Of a stretch of DNA of 64,000 nt, positions 34,342 through 42,970 are shown piece by piece (within the stretch, counting starts at the first letter, position 1; each line of letters starts with the position of its first letter). The DNA comes from Halorussus salinus (lineage in GTDB: Archaea; Halobacteriota; Halobacteria; Halobacteriales; Haladaptataceae), in the NCBI RefSeq assembly GCF_004765815.2, contig NZ_ML974127.1:62001-126000 (forward strand). The letters run 5' to 3'. A model generated the notes under the pieces. The model ran no database searches and was not told the DNA's origin. It worked only from the letters and a program-made list of their open reading frames with translations. A program made the translations under genes and the position numbers.

Positions 34342-36021
34342 TCAGTTCGAGAGGCTGACCTGCTTGAGGAACGGCCCGCCGATGGGCGCGACGACGAAGT
34401 TCTCGACGTTCGGCCCGATTCCCCGAAGCTCCTTGGCGTGGTCCATGAACACCCACGGGACCTCCTCGTGGGCGATTTCGGCGGCCTGTCTGTACAGGTC
34501 CGCGCGCTCCTGTCGGTTGTACGTCCGCTGGGCCTGCTCGGTCACGTCCATGAAATCGGTGTTGGCCCACGCCGCCACGTCAAGCGTGTTGAGGCCTTCC
34601 GTATCCCAACTCACCCAGTCTTGGCCCTGTGGCACTTGGTCCTGCGAGATGCCGGGATGGAGCAACGCGTAGTAGAAGTTGTCGGGGTCGGCGTTGTCGG
34701 TCATCCACCCGAGGAAACACGCGTCGTGCTTCCCGGAACTGGTGTAGTTCAGGAAGGGGTTGAACGGCTGTTGGTTGATGTTGACCGTGACGCCGACCTG
34801 CTCCAGATTCGACTTGACCGTCTGGGCCGCCTGAATCGGCGACGGGTTGTACGCCCGCGGGTTCTGGAACGTCGCCAACTCGAAGGTGAACCCGTCACCG
34901 TACCCCGCGTCGTTCAGCAGTTGTTGGGCCTGCTGGGGGTCGTGTGGGTACGGGTCTAGCTCCTCGTTGTAGCCGAAGACATTCGACGGAATCGGTTGGC
35001 TCGCCTGCACCGCGATGCCGCGGAAGATGGTGTTGACGATGGCTTCGGTGTTGATGGCGTAGCTGATGGCCTTCCGGACGCGCTTGTCGCGGAACGCTTC
35101 GACGCGCGCCATGTTGAACGCCAGATAGCCGATGTTGATGCCCTGCTTCTCCAGCAACTCGGCGTTCTGAGACTGGTCCACGATTTGGGCGGCCTGCGCG
35201 CCCAACCCGTCGATGATGTTCGCGCCGCCAGAGACGAGCGTCTGGGCGCGGGTCGTGTTCGACCCGATGGCCGTGAACACGACCTCGTTCACGCTCGGCA
35301 CCTGCCCCCAGTAGTTCTGATTCGCCGAGAGGCGGATGCGCTGGTTGCCGGTGTCCCAGTTCTCGAAGACGAACGGGCCGGTTCCCATCGGATTCGTGCT
35401 GAGGTCCGTGCCCCGCTCCTGAATCGCCCGCTCGGACAGGACGCTGGACGCGAACATCGCGAGGTTCCGGAGGAACGGCGCGTACCGCTGTTCCAACTGG
35501 ATGGTCATCTCGTAGTCGCCGTTCTTCTCGACGCCGCTGACCCAGTTGCCCAGCGTGAACGGGCCGTACGACGAGACGTACTCGTCGCCCGGATAGTACT
35601 CGTAGTTCGAGTCGGTGAACCGGCGATACGTCGCGATGAAGTCGTCTACGGTACACTCGTCGCCGTTGTGGAAGGTCGCGCCCTCCCGCATCGTGACCGT
35701 GGCCTGCTGGCCGTCGAGCGACCACTCGGTCGCCAATCCTTCGATGAGCGAGGACTGTCCCGGCTCGAACTCGATGAGTCGGTCGTATATCTGGTTGGTG
35801 ACCTTCACGTCCTCGCCGCTGGTCGTGTTCTGCGGGTCGAGCGTCCCGGAGTCGTTCCCGCGCGCGTACGTGAGCGTCCCGCCGCCCTGTTGTCCGTCCC
35901 CTTGCTGTACGTCCTCCGCGCTCCCGGTATCGACGTAGCCCGCCACCGAGGCCGACGCCGCCGCCCCACCGGCCGCCTTGAGCAAGCTCCGCCGCGAAAC
36001 GGATGTGTCGTTTGAAGTCAT
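34342..36021 (-). CDS. ABC transporter substrate-binding protein (SBP family 5), copy 2, lipobox Cys missing
   Basis: A 559-residue paralogue of the next gene, sharing long blocks (GTLTYARG, REGATFHNGDECTVDDFIAT, VRKAISYAINTEAIVNTIF, DACFLGWMTDNADPDNFYYA). The twin-arginine signal SRRSLLKAAGGAAASASVAG is present, but the lipobox Cys of copy 1 is replaced by Tyr (VAGYVDTG), so it is predicted to be released or held by other means. Its own TATA (TTCTTATATCCC, complement of about 36046-36057) is about 30 bp upstream. It probably feeds the same permeases with a different specificity. Confidence 0.9.
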   Translation of the reverse strand: MTSNDTSVSRRSLLKAAGGAAASASVAGYVDTGSAEDVQQGDGQQGGGTLTYARGNDSGTLDPQNTTSGEDVKVTNQIYDRLIEFEPGQSSLIEGLATEWSLDGQQATVTMREGATFHNGDECTVDDFIATYRRFTDSNYEYYPGDEYVSSYGPFTLGNWVSGVEKNGDYEMTIQLEQRYAPFLRNLAMFASSVLSERAIQERGTDLSTNPMGTGPFVFENWDTGNQRIRLSANQNYWGQVPSVNEVVFTAIGSNTTRAQTLVSGGANIIDGLGAQAAQIVDQSQNAELLEKQGINIGYLAFNMARVEAFRDKRVRKAISYAINTEAIVNTIFRGIAVQASQPIPSNVFGYNEELDPYPHDPQQAQQLLNDAGYGDGFTFELATFQNPRAYNPSPIQAAQTVKSNLEQVGVTVNINQQPFNPFLNYTSSGKHDACFLGWMTDNADPDNFYYALLHPGISQDQVPQGQDWVSWDTEGLNTLDVAAWANTDFMDVTEQAQRTYNRQERADLYRQAAEIAHEEVPWVFMDHAKELRGIGPNVENFVVAPIGGPFLKQVSLSN

Positions 36022-36260
36022 CCAACGATACCAATCAATGATTCGGGATATAAGAATACGGGACCACATTGAACCACAGTCGGATTAGTTCAAAACTCCT
36101 ACCGGTGTGCAACCAGTTCCGTCCGCTGTCACGAACGGGCGGTAGCGGACGACTGCGACGCTCTCGCCCGAGGAGACCGCGACGCTCTCCGGCGAGGCTC
36201 CCTCGCGGTTCCCCGCCCGAGGAGCGCGACGGACCGTCGCCGGAGCGGAAAAAGAAGAGG

Positions 36261-38756
36261 CTACTGCGGTTGGTCGTAGAGGTGGCAGGCCGACGGGTGG
36301 GCCTCGTCCTGTAGCACCGGGTCCTCGCGCTCACAGACGCTCTCGAAGTGGTCGGCCAGTAGCGACTCGGCGGATTCCCAGTCGCCCGACGCGAGGTGGT
36401 CGAACGACTCGGCGACGAGTTCGCGGGGCCGACCGTCGGGTTCCGCGTCGAACAGGCGGTCCCAGAGGACCGTCTTGAACGCGGCGGGCGAGGCGTCCGG
36501 TCGCCCGCCGTCGGCCGCGGTCGCCGTCTCGGTCCGGGCGGCGTCGCCGTCCGCGGCCTCGTCCCACACCGCGTCGAGGTCGATGGCGCGCTCCTCGACG
36601 CGTTCGCGGTAGTTCATGATTTGGCGGTAGGCGTCCTGTTCCACGTCGAGGTCGTCCGGCGGGATAATCTGGGGACACCGCGTCCGGAAGTGACACCCCG
36701 ACGGCGGGTCGATGGGCGAGGGCACGTCGCCTTCGAGGATGACCCTATCCGCGGTGTCGGTACGCGGGTCGGGTTCCGGAATCGCCGAGAGGAGCGCCTG
36801 CGTGTAGGGGTGTTTCGGGTCGGCGAACAGTTCGTCGGTGTCGGCGACCTCCACGATTTCGCCCAGATACATCACCGCGATGCGGTCGCAGATGTGGCGG
36901 ACCACGCTCAGGTCGTGGGCGATGAACAGGTAGGTCAGTCCGAACTCGTCTTGGAGGTCTTCGAGCAGGTTCAGAATCTGGGCCTGCACGGACACGTCGA
37001 GCGCCGACACTGGTTCGTCGGCGACGATGAAGTCCGGGTCCACGGCGAGGGCGCGAGCGATGCCCACGCGCTGGCGCTGGCCGCCCGAAATCTCGTGGGG
37101 GTAGCGGTCGTACTGGCCCTCTTCGAGACCGACCGCCTCCATCAGTTCCGCGACGCGGTTCCGGCGCTGTTGTTTCTTGGACGTGTCCCCCTCGGGAGCC
37201 TCCTCGGGAAGGCCGTGAATTTTGAGGGGTTCGGCGATGATCTGACCCACCGTCATCCGCGGGTCGAGGCTGGACAGCGGGTCTTGGAAGATCATCTGCA
37301 TGTCCTTGCGCTTGTCGCGCAACTCCTCGCGGTCGAGGTCCGAGAGGTCGGTGCCTTGGAACACGATGCGGCCGTCGGTCGGCTCTTCGAGGTGGAGCAG
37401 GGTCCGACCCGCGGTGGACTTGCCACACCCCGACTCGCCGACGAGTCCGACCGTCTCACCCTCGTAGATGTCGAAGTTCACGCCGTCGACGGCTTTGACG
37501 CTCTCCACCTCGTCGGCGAGCCACTCGTCCAGCAGGCCGTCGGCCCGCGAGAAGTGCTTTTTCATCCCCTCGACTTCGAGGAGTTGCTCGCCCACCTCGT
37601 GGTCGCGGGTCGTCATCGTCTCGAACTCCTCGCCGTACTGGCTCTCGTCGAAGTCTTCGAGGACGCACTTCGCGCGGTGGTCCACGTTCTCCGGCCCGTG
37701 CTGGAGGTTCGGAATCTCGCCCTCGGTACACTCCGGTTGGGCCCACGGACACCGCGGCGCGAAGTGACAGCCTTGGGGCATGTCGATGAGGTCCGGGACG
37801 TTGCCCTCGATTGGCGTCAGGCGCTCCTTGTCCTCCTGCGGGATAGATTCGAGCAGGGCGTAGGTGTAGGGGTGGCTCGGGTTGTGGAATATCTCGTCCA
37901 CGGGACCGACCTCCACGATGTCCCCGGCGTACATCACGGCCACGCGGTCGCAGGTCTCGGCGACGACGCCGAGGTCGTGGGTGATGAAGAACACGGACAT
38001 GCCGAGCTCGTCCTGCAAGTCGTTGATGAGGTCGAGAATCTGGGCCTGAATCGTCACGTCGAGCGCGGTGGTCGGCTCGTCGGCCACCAGCAGTTTCGGC
38101 TGGCAGGCCAGCGCGATGGCGATGAGAACCCGCTGGCGCATCCCGCCCGAAAACTCGTGGGGGTACTCCTCGACGCGCTCGGTGGGTTCGGGGATGCCGA
38201 CCTCTTCGAGCATGTCGATAGTGTCTTCGAGTATCTCCTCGTCAATCTCTTTCCCGCCGAGACTCGGCGCTATCTCCCGGACCGCGTTCCACCACGAGTC
38301 CTTCCGACGGCCACCGTACTGGTGGAGTCGCAGGCTCTCGGCGACCTGTTCGCCCACGGTCAGCGCGGGGTTGAGCGAGGTCATCGGGTCTTGGAAGATC
38401 ATGCTCACCTCGCCGCCCCGAATCTCGCGCATCGGGTCCTCGGGCGTCGAGAGGAGGTCTATGTACCCCTCGTCGGGGAACACGAAGTCCCCGACTCCCG
38501 AGGGGTATCGCTCGGCGAAGTCGGCGGCTAGCTCCTCGTGGTGGAAGGCGGCCTCGCCGTCCGCGATTTCGCCGGGGTTGTCCACCAACTGCATCAGCGA
38601 GAGCGCGCTGACGCTCTTGCCCGACCCGGACTCGCCGACGAGACCGACGGTCTCACCCTCCCGAATCGTGAGGTCGAAGTCGTCTACCGCCTCGACCACA
38701 CCGCGTTCGGTGTTGAACTGCGTCCGCAGATTCGAGATTGACAGTAAGTCACTCAC
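36261..38756 (-). CDS. Fused OppD-OppF type ABC transporter ATPase
   Basis: An 831-residue protein with two complete ABC ATPases. Domain 1 has Walker A GESGSGKS (about residue 40), signature FSGGMRQRV and [10 protein letters not shown]; domain 2 has GESGCGKS (about 439), ISGGQRQRV and [10 protein letters not shown]. Each ends in the oligopeptide-type Cys motif ([24 protein letters not shown]). A C-terminal tail of about 100 residues is unusual. It powers the permeases downstream. The start is GTG 38754-38756 ([14 protein letters not shown]); no ATG fits. A 239-bp gap separates it from copy 2 of the binding protein. Confidence 0.9.
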   Translation of the reverse strand: MSDLLSISNLRTQFNTERGVVEAVDDFDLTIREGETVGLVGESGSGKSVSALSLMQLVDNPGEIADGEAAFHHEELAADFAERYPSGVGDFVFPDEGYIDLLSTPEDPMREIRGGEVSMIFQDPMTSLNPALTVGEQVAESLRLHQYGGRRKDSWWNAVREIAPSLGGKEIDEEILEDTIDMLEEVGIPEPTERVEEYPHEFSGGMRQRVLIAIALACQPKLLVADEPTTALDVTIQAQILDLINDLQDELGMSVFFITHDLGVVAETCDRVAVMYAGDIVEVGPVDEIFHNPSHPYTYALLESIPQEDKERLTPIEGNVPDLIDMPQGCHFAPRCPWAQPECTEGEIPNLQHGPENVDHRAKCVLEDFDESQYGEEFETMTTRDHEVGEQLLEVEGMKKHFSRADGLLDEWLADEVESVKAVDGVNFDIYEGETVGLVGESGCGKSTAGRTLLHLEEPTDGRIVFQGTDLSDLDREELRDKRKDMQMIFQDPLSSLDPRMTVGQIIAEPLKIHGLPEEAPEGDTSKKQQRRNRVAELMEAVGLEEGQYDRYPHEISGGQRQRVGIARALAVDPDFIVADEPVSALDVSVQAQILNLLEDLQDEFGLTYLFIAHDLSVVRHICDRIAVMYLGEIVEVADTDELFADPKHPYTQALLSAIPEPDPRTDTADRVILEGDVPSPIDPPSGCHFRTRCPQIIPPDDLDVEQDAYRQIMNYRERVEERAIDLDAVWDEAADGDAARTETATAADGGRPDASPAAFKTVLWDRLFDAEPDGRPRELVAESFDHLASGDWESAESLLADHFESVCEREDPVLQDEAHPSACHLYDQPQ

Positions 38757-38931
38757 AATTACGCGAACGTGGTGCGTCCGCGGGCAAATACCTTTCCACT
38801 TTTCTACCGGACTCGGCCGACGAAACGCGGCCGAATCGCCGTAGGGGCCTCGGAAATAACGGCTCGCTCCGATTCGCAAAAATGGCCACGGAAGCCAGCC
38901 TGATGCTTCCTTCCGGCGCGCGCGAACTTCG

Positions 38932-38970
38932 TTACGTCTTCATCCATATAGACTTACGTCTTCATCCATA
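38932..38970. repeat. 17-bp direct repeat, 22-bp period
   Basis: TTACGTCTTCATCCATA occurs at 38932-38948 and 38954-38970. It lies in the 576-bp gene-free stretch 38757-39332 between the divergent ATPase gene and usp. This could be a regulator site pair on one helical face (22 bp is about two turns). Confidence 0.6.
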
Positions 38971-39029
38971 CAGACCGGCGCGTGCGGGCGCGGCGCGTTC
39001 ACGCGCCGCGCCATCTCGCGCGAGGGATG

Positions 39030-39180
39030 AGTAGCGCAGGCCTTTGGTCGAGCAACGCAATCGGTTGGGGAGGCGTGTGGCCTGCTGTCGCGGTGCGGCG
39101 CGGTGGCGTCTGTGGTGCAGTGCTGTGCTGTTGCAGTGCTGTGCGGTCGCGGTGACTCCTGTGTTCAAGCCTGAAGCTAG
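39030..39180. repeat. Dispersed GC-rich intergenic element, copy D
   Basis: It shows the GTTGGGGAGGCGTG landmark, then GCGGTGCGGCGCGG and repeated CAGTGCTGTGC, then GCGGTCGCGGTGACTCCTG and TCAAGCCTGAAGCTA. The last phrase also ends the minus-strand copy at 49.27 kb (TCAAGCCTGAGGCTA), so the unit has a definable edge. Confidence 0.6.
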
Positions 39181-39332
39181 GTCACTATACTCGGCCGCGC
39201 TCACGGCCGTCGTCGGTCGTCCGGTCGTTCAATCGGCTCTCTTCCAGTTGAATAGTCTCAACGTCCGAAACGCGACTTCCTCGAAGCGCGAACCCACCGA
39301 AGTTTAAGAGGCGTCCGACAGTAGGTCCCGCC

Positions 39333-39764
39333 ATGATAGACACCGTCGTCATCGCCACGGACGGGTCCGAGAGCGTCACCCGCGCGGTCCGGGTCGCCCT
39401 CGACCTCGCCGAGCGGTTCGACGCCGCGGTCCACGCCCTCTACGTCGTAGACGAGGGAGAGGTAGACTCCTCGCCCGAGGAGTTACGCGACGAACTCCGA
39501 GACGCGCTCGAATCCCAAGGGGCCGACGCCCTCGACGCCGTGCGCGACCACGCCGACCGAGACGTGACGACCGCGGTCCGCGAGGGTCGCCCGGCCGCCG
39601 AGATAACCGAGTACGCCCGCGAGGAGGACGCCGATATGGTGGCGACCGGGACGCGGGGCCGCCACGGCGAGAACCGCTTTCTCATCGGGAGCGTGGCCGA
39701 GCGCGTCGTCCGGTCGTGTCCCGTGCCGGTACTGACTGTTCGGCAACTCGAAAGCGACGAGTAG
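39333..39764 (+). CDS. Universal stress protein, UspA family
   Basis: A 143-residue alpha/beta Rossmann-like Usp domain. VVIATDGSESVTRAV opens the fold, and the ATP-binding signature is GTRGRHGENRFLIGSVAERV (G-2x-G-9x-G-S) near residues 105-125, followed by CPVPVLTVR. This pattern predicts the ATP-binding Usp subtype. AGTTTAAGAG at 39301-39310 is a TATA candidate about 28 bp upstream of the ATG. It is divergent from the ABC ATPase and the role is a general stress response. Confidence 0.92.
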   Translation: MIDTVVIATDGSESVTRAVRVALDLAERFDAAVHALYVVDEGEVDSSPEELRDELRDALESQGADALDAVRDHADRDVTTAVREGRPAAEITEYAREEDADMVATGTRGRHGENRFLIGSVAERVVRSCPVPVLTVRQLESDE

Positions 39765-39873
39765 CGTCCGCGAGCGACCGCGGGTGGCGAGCGTCGAACG
39801 GTCTCCTCGCGGTCGCTGGCCCGTACCCCGTTCTAGCCCAAGCCGTTTTTTCGCTCACGCTCGCAGGACCGGC

Positions 39874-40152
39874 ATGGACGACTACGAGCGCGTGCCAATC
39901 GAGGACTGGACCGCCGTCGCCGACCACCTCCGGGAGTTCGCCGCCGACGGCGCGGTAGACGAGAGCGACGAGGGCATCGAGGTGACCGTCGGGAGCGCGA
40001 CCTTCTTCGTCACCAAGGACGGTCGCGTCGCGGCCGGGATGCCCCTCCACGACTTCGAGGACGGCGGCGTCGATGCGCTCTACTTCGACCACGACACCGA
40101 GGCCATCCGCGTCGAGGGCGGCGACGTGTCCTACGAGTTCCGGAAACCGTAG
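39874..40152 (+). CDS. Conserved-type haloarchaeal hypothetical protein
   Basis: A 92-residue acidic protein, MDDYERVPIEDWTAVADHLR, with alternating beta strands (IEVTVGSATFFVTKDGRV, VDALYFDHDTEAIRVEG) suggesting a small alpha-plus-beta fold. No motif or family was recognised. The start is ATG 39874 after a GC-rich leader. It lies between usp and the PfkB kinase, on the same strand with gaps of 109 and 68 bp. Confidence 0.65.
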   Translation: MDDYERVPIEDWTAVADHLREFAADGAVDESDEGIEVTVGSATFFVTKDGRVAAGMPLHDFEDGGVDALYFDHDTEAIRVEGGDVSYEFRKP

Positions 40153-40220
40153 CCCGTAGTGGGTGAGGTGGCCCGCCCGCGTCGTAAGCGGTTTCACCCG
40201 GTAGTGCCTCGGTCACGGCG

Positions 40221-41237
40221 ATGAGCGATTTCGACAGCGAGGGCGCGGCGGGCGACGACCGCCCCGACCTCGACAGCGAGGGCGCGGCTGAAAGCCTCTC
40301 TCTGGACGCGGTGGCGGTCGGGAGCGCGGTCGAAGACCGCATCTACGGCCTGACCAACCTGCCGGAACCCGACGGCGGAGCCTTCGTCCGCGACGAGGAG
40401 ACCGCGGCGGGCGGCGTGGCCGCGAACGTCGCGGCCGGACTCGCCAGACTGGGCCGCGAGGCGGGCGTCGTCTCCCGACTCGGCGACGACGAGGCCGCCG
40501 ACCGCGTCCTGTCGGACCTCCGCGAGCGGGGCATCGACGCCCGCCGAGTCCGCCGCGGCGACGCCGACGAGCGCACCACCTACTCGCTGATTTTGCGCGA
40601 CCCCGACGGCGAGCGCATGATAGTCAACGGCGGCGAGGCCGTGCCGAACCTCCGACTCGACTCCGCGGACCGCGAGTACGTCCGGGAGGCCGACCTCGCG
40701 TTCACCAGCGCGTACGCGCCCGACCCGGTGGTCTCGGACCTCGTGAGCGCGAAAAGGGAAACCGCCGACTTCCCGCCGCTGGTCTTCGACCTCGCGGGTC
40801 CCCTCTCGGAACTCGAAAATCGCGCCACGCGCCCGGAGACGCTCGACGCGCTTCTGCCGGTCTGCGACTGCTTCCTCGCCAACGAAGTCTCCGCTCGGTC
40901 GTATCTCGGCGAGGAGCCCCGCGGCGCAATCGAGAGCCTGCGCGACCGAGGAGTCCGCCGGGCCGCAGTCACCCGCGGGACCGACGGCGCGCTCCTGCTG
41001 ACCGAGGAGGACGCTATCCTCGAACTCCCCGCGTTCGCGGTCGAGACGGCCGACACGACCGGCGCGGGCGACGCCTTCACCGCGGGGCTGGTTCACGCGT
41101 GGCTCCTCGGAAATCGACCGCCCCGAGAGGCCGGGCGCTTCGCCGCGGCGACCGCGGCGCTCAACTGTACCGCCGAGACCGCGAGAGGCGGCTTGCCGAC
41201 CGCGGAAGAAGTAGAGCGTTTCTTGGACGCGCGTTAG
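40221..41237 (+). CDS. PfkB-family carbohydrate/nucleoside kinase
   Basis: A 338-residue ribokinase-fold kinase. GGVAANVAAGLARLG (PfkB signature 1 region, about residues 64-78) and DTTGAGDAFTAGL (signature 2, about 274-286, with the catalytic Asp) are intact. The substrate may be a sugar, nucleoside or sugar phosphate. Its first 25 residues repeat a DFDSEGAA / DLDSEGAA block. It converges on the BtpA gene with the two stops overlapping by 4 bp. Confidence 0.85.
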   Translation: MSDFDSEGAAGDDRPDLDSEGAAESLSLDAVAVGSAVEDRIYGLTNLPEPDGGAFVRDEETAAGGVAANVAAGLARLGREAGVVSRLGDDEAADRVLSDLRERGIDARRVRRGDADERTTYSLILRDPDGERMIVNGGEAVPNLRLDSADREYVREADLAFTSAYAPDPVVSDLVSAKRETADFPPLVFDLAGPLSELENRATRPETLDALLPVCDCFLANEVSARSYLGEEPRGAIESLRDRGVRRAAVTRGTDGALLLTEEDAILELPAFAVETADTTGAGDAFTAGLVHAWLLGNRPPREAGRFAAATAALNCTAETARGGLPTAEEVERFLDAR

Positions 41238-42043
41238 CGGACGCTTTCGACGGCCGCGACGACCTCCTCGACGCGCTCGACCGAGACGGGATTCGTCGTC
41301 TCGCCGCCCTCCTTCAGCGCGGTGCCGACGATGGCTCCGTCCGCGACCGAGAGAATGTCGCCCGCGTTCTCGGCGGTCACGCCGCTTCCGACGAACACGG
41401 GCGCGTCGAGTCCTGCCTCGTCGCGGGCCGCCGCGACCGCTCGGAGGTGGTCGCCGCCGACCTCGTGGCCCGTGCCAGCGCCCGAGACGACGACGCCCGC
41501 CGCGAGGCCGCGCTGGACGGGTTCGGCGACCGCCTCGGCGTCGATGGGTCGCTCGGCGAGCGGCGCGGAGTGTTTCACGTCCAAATCCGCGAGGAGGGCC
41601 ACCTCCGAGTCGAGGCGGTCGCGCAGGCGGACCGTCTCGTGGGCCTGCCCCTCCACGATGCCTTGGTCGGTCACGCGCGACCCGACGTGGACGTTCACGC
41701 GGACGAGCGCGGCCTCGACCGCGGCGGCGACTGAGAGCGCGGCCGTGGCGTCGTTGCGCAGGACGTTGATTCCAATCGGGAGGTCCACTTCGTCCCGAAC
41801 GTCCGCGGCGACGCGGGTCATCGAAGCGACGACGTGTTTGGGCACGTCGTCGGGGTAGAACGGCGCGTCGCCGAAGTTTTCGAGCATCAGCGCGTCCACG
41901 CCGCCCGCTTCGAGTCGCCGAGCGTCGCGCAGTGCGGTCTCGCGGACCTGCTGGAAGTCGCCCGAGAACTTTGGCGCGCCCGGAAGCGGTGGGAGGTGAA
42001 CCATGCCGACAAGTGGCTTCTCCGCGTCGATGGGGAGAGTCAT
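41234..42043 (-). CDS. BtpA/SgcQ family protein
   Basis: A 269-residue TIM-barrel protein of the BtpA/SgcQ family, with LVGMVHLPPLPGAP at the start, ALMLENFGDAPFYP near residue 52, NVHVGSRVTDQGIV near 115, and a phosphate-binding GSGVTAENAG near 221. BtpA affects photosystem I stability in cyanobacteria; archaeal roles are unknown, and links to pentose or nucleoside metabolism have been suggested from context. Here it lies end to end with a PfkB kinase. Confidence 0.85.
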   Translation of the reverse strand: MTLPIDAEKPLVGMVHLPPLPGAPKFSGDFQQVRETALRDARRLEAGGVDALMLENFGDAPFYPDDVPKHVVASMTRVAADVRDEVDLPIGINVLRNDATAALSVAAAVEAALVRVNVHVGSRVTDQGIVEGQAHETVRLRDRLDSEVALLADLDVKHSAPLAERPIDAEAVAEPVQRGLAAGVVVSGAGTGHEVGGDHLRAVAAARDEAGLDAPVFVGSGVTAENAGDILSVADGAIVGTALKEGGETTNPVSVERVEEVVAAVESVR

Positions 42044-42100
42044 ACCTCCGAAGTCGAGCGGTCTCGGGTTAAGCGGTTCGTTCGCGCCGAGCGGCGATAG

Positions 42101-42148
42101 GTCACTCGCGTCGAGCGACGACGGGTCACTCGCGTCGAGCGACGGCGG
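42101..42148. repeat. 24-bp tandem repeat in btpA / membrane-module promoter region
   Basis: GTCACTCGCGTCGAGCGACG(A/G)CGG occurs twice head to tail (42101-42124 and 42125-42148). Each unit contains a small inverted repeat, TCGC...GCGA. It lies between the divergent btpA (starts 42043) and the membrane-protein gene (42197), just upstream of a TTCAAAT box near 42170, a position suited to a regulator. Confidence 0.6.
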
Positions 42149-42196
42149 GTCTTGGTTCCCCGACGTTCAAATGCGATGGCGCGGAACGCCGGGGCC

Positions 42197-42820
42197 ATGA
42201 GCAGTCGGTCAGATACGTCGGACGCGCTCCCGGCCGAGACCTCGGCGACCGAGGCGCTGGCCAACGCCGTCGAGGAGTCCCGCCGCGAGTACGACAAGAA
42301 GGTCGAGACGATGGAGGAGATAGACGACAAGGCGATGCGGAGCGTCAGGACTGCGGTGATTCTGGCCGGGTTGGTGATTTCCGCAGTGGGTATCAGCGAC
42401 CCGAGTGTCGTCGGAGCGACGACGGTGCTTCCGGCGGTCGTCGGCACGCTCGGTGTCGGAACACTCACGACTTCTATCGTCTACGGACTCGGAGCGTACT
42501 CCGCGACACAGTATCCGACAGGTATCGGACAGCTACACCGAAACGACGTGATTTCCGGCGGGTACAGCCACGACGAGTGGCTGGTCAACGTACTGGACGA
42601 GTACGGCGAATGGTCGAACGAAATTGCCGGAGAGCTATCGAAGAGTGCGAGATACCTCCAAATCGTCCAGTTCTGTCTTTCGTTCGGTATCGTCGCGTTG
42701 CTTATCGCGGCGAGCATGGTCGTCATGAACCGTACGTACGGGATTCGACCATCGATTACCTTCGTCGCCACACTCTCGTCTCTCTTCGTCGTCCGAACTT
42801 TGATAGGTAAGGCCGACTAA
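42197..42820 (+). CDS. Four-TM membrane protein with IDDK motif (module copy 1, gene 1)
   Basis: A 207-residue membrane protein. A charged, probably helical N-terminus (residues 19-45, EESRREYDKKVETMEEIDDK) leads into TM1 (about 50-66) and TM2 (about 71-97); then come a 50-residue cytoplasmic segment, TM3 (about 152-174) and TM4 (about 183-200). The EIDDKA motif before TM1 and the 2+2 topology recur in the gene at 55832, and recall SLATT or PycTM (DUF5706) membrane effectors; that link is inferred by eye. TTCAAAT near 42170 would give a leaderless mRNA. A tiny gene follows after 9 bp. Confidence 0.75.
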   Translation: MSSRSDTSDALPAETSATEALANAVEESRREYDKKVETMEEIDDKAMRSVRTAVILAGLVISAVGISDPSVVGATTVLPAVVGTLGVGTLTTSIVYGLGAYSATQYPTGIGQLHRNDVISGGYSHDEWLVNVLDEYGEWSNEIAGELSKSARYLQIVQFCLSFGIVALLIAASMVVMNRTYGIRPSITFVATLSSLFVVRTLIGKAD

Positions 42821-42829
42821 CAATCGACT

Positions 42830-42970
42830 ATGGGTAAGTCACGGAAAACCGGACGAGAACTTGAACCGGCCCGAATTCAGAAGGGGACGCCACTCGCCCG
42901 GAAGTTCTTCGCCAAACTCGGCATCACCTCCGCGCGGTACGAGCGCCAGCGAGAGTCCGACGACGAATAG
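42830..42970 (+). CDS. Small charged protein (module copy 1, gene 2)
   Basis: A 46-residue basic protein starting at ATG 42830, MGKSRKTGRELEPARIQKGT, then a TPLARKFFAKLGITSARYER segment and an acidic end. It lies 9 bp after the membrane-protein stop, so the two are one operon. A second module at 55832-56700 has the same order, and its small protein also begins MG-SRK. Amphipathic helix potential is visible at residues 21-40. There is no known family; a ligand, regulator or antidote of the membrane protein is possible. Confidence 0.65.
   Translation: MGKSRKTGRELEPARIQKGTPLARKFFAKLGITSARYERQRESDDE

Noticed and set aside
36396-38531. Frame of 711 codons opposite the OppD-OppF gene
   Set aside because: Antisense shadow; the ATPase motifs on the minus strand are unambiguous.
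42197-42970. Complete Pycsar system
   Set aside because: The membrane protein recalls PycTM, but no nucleotide cyclase gene is next to either copy, so a Pycsar call is not supported.
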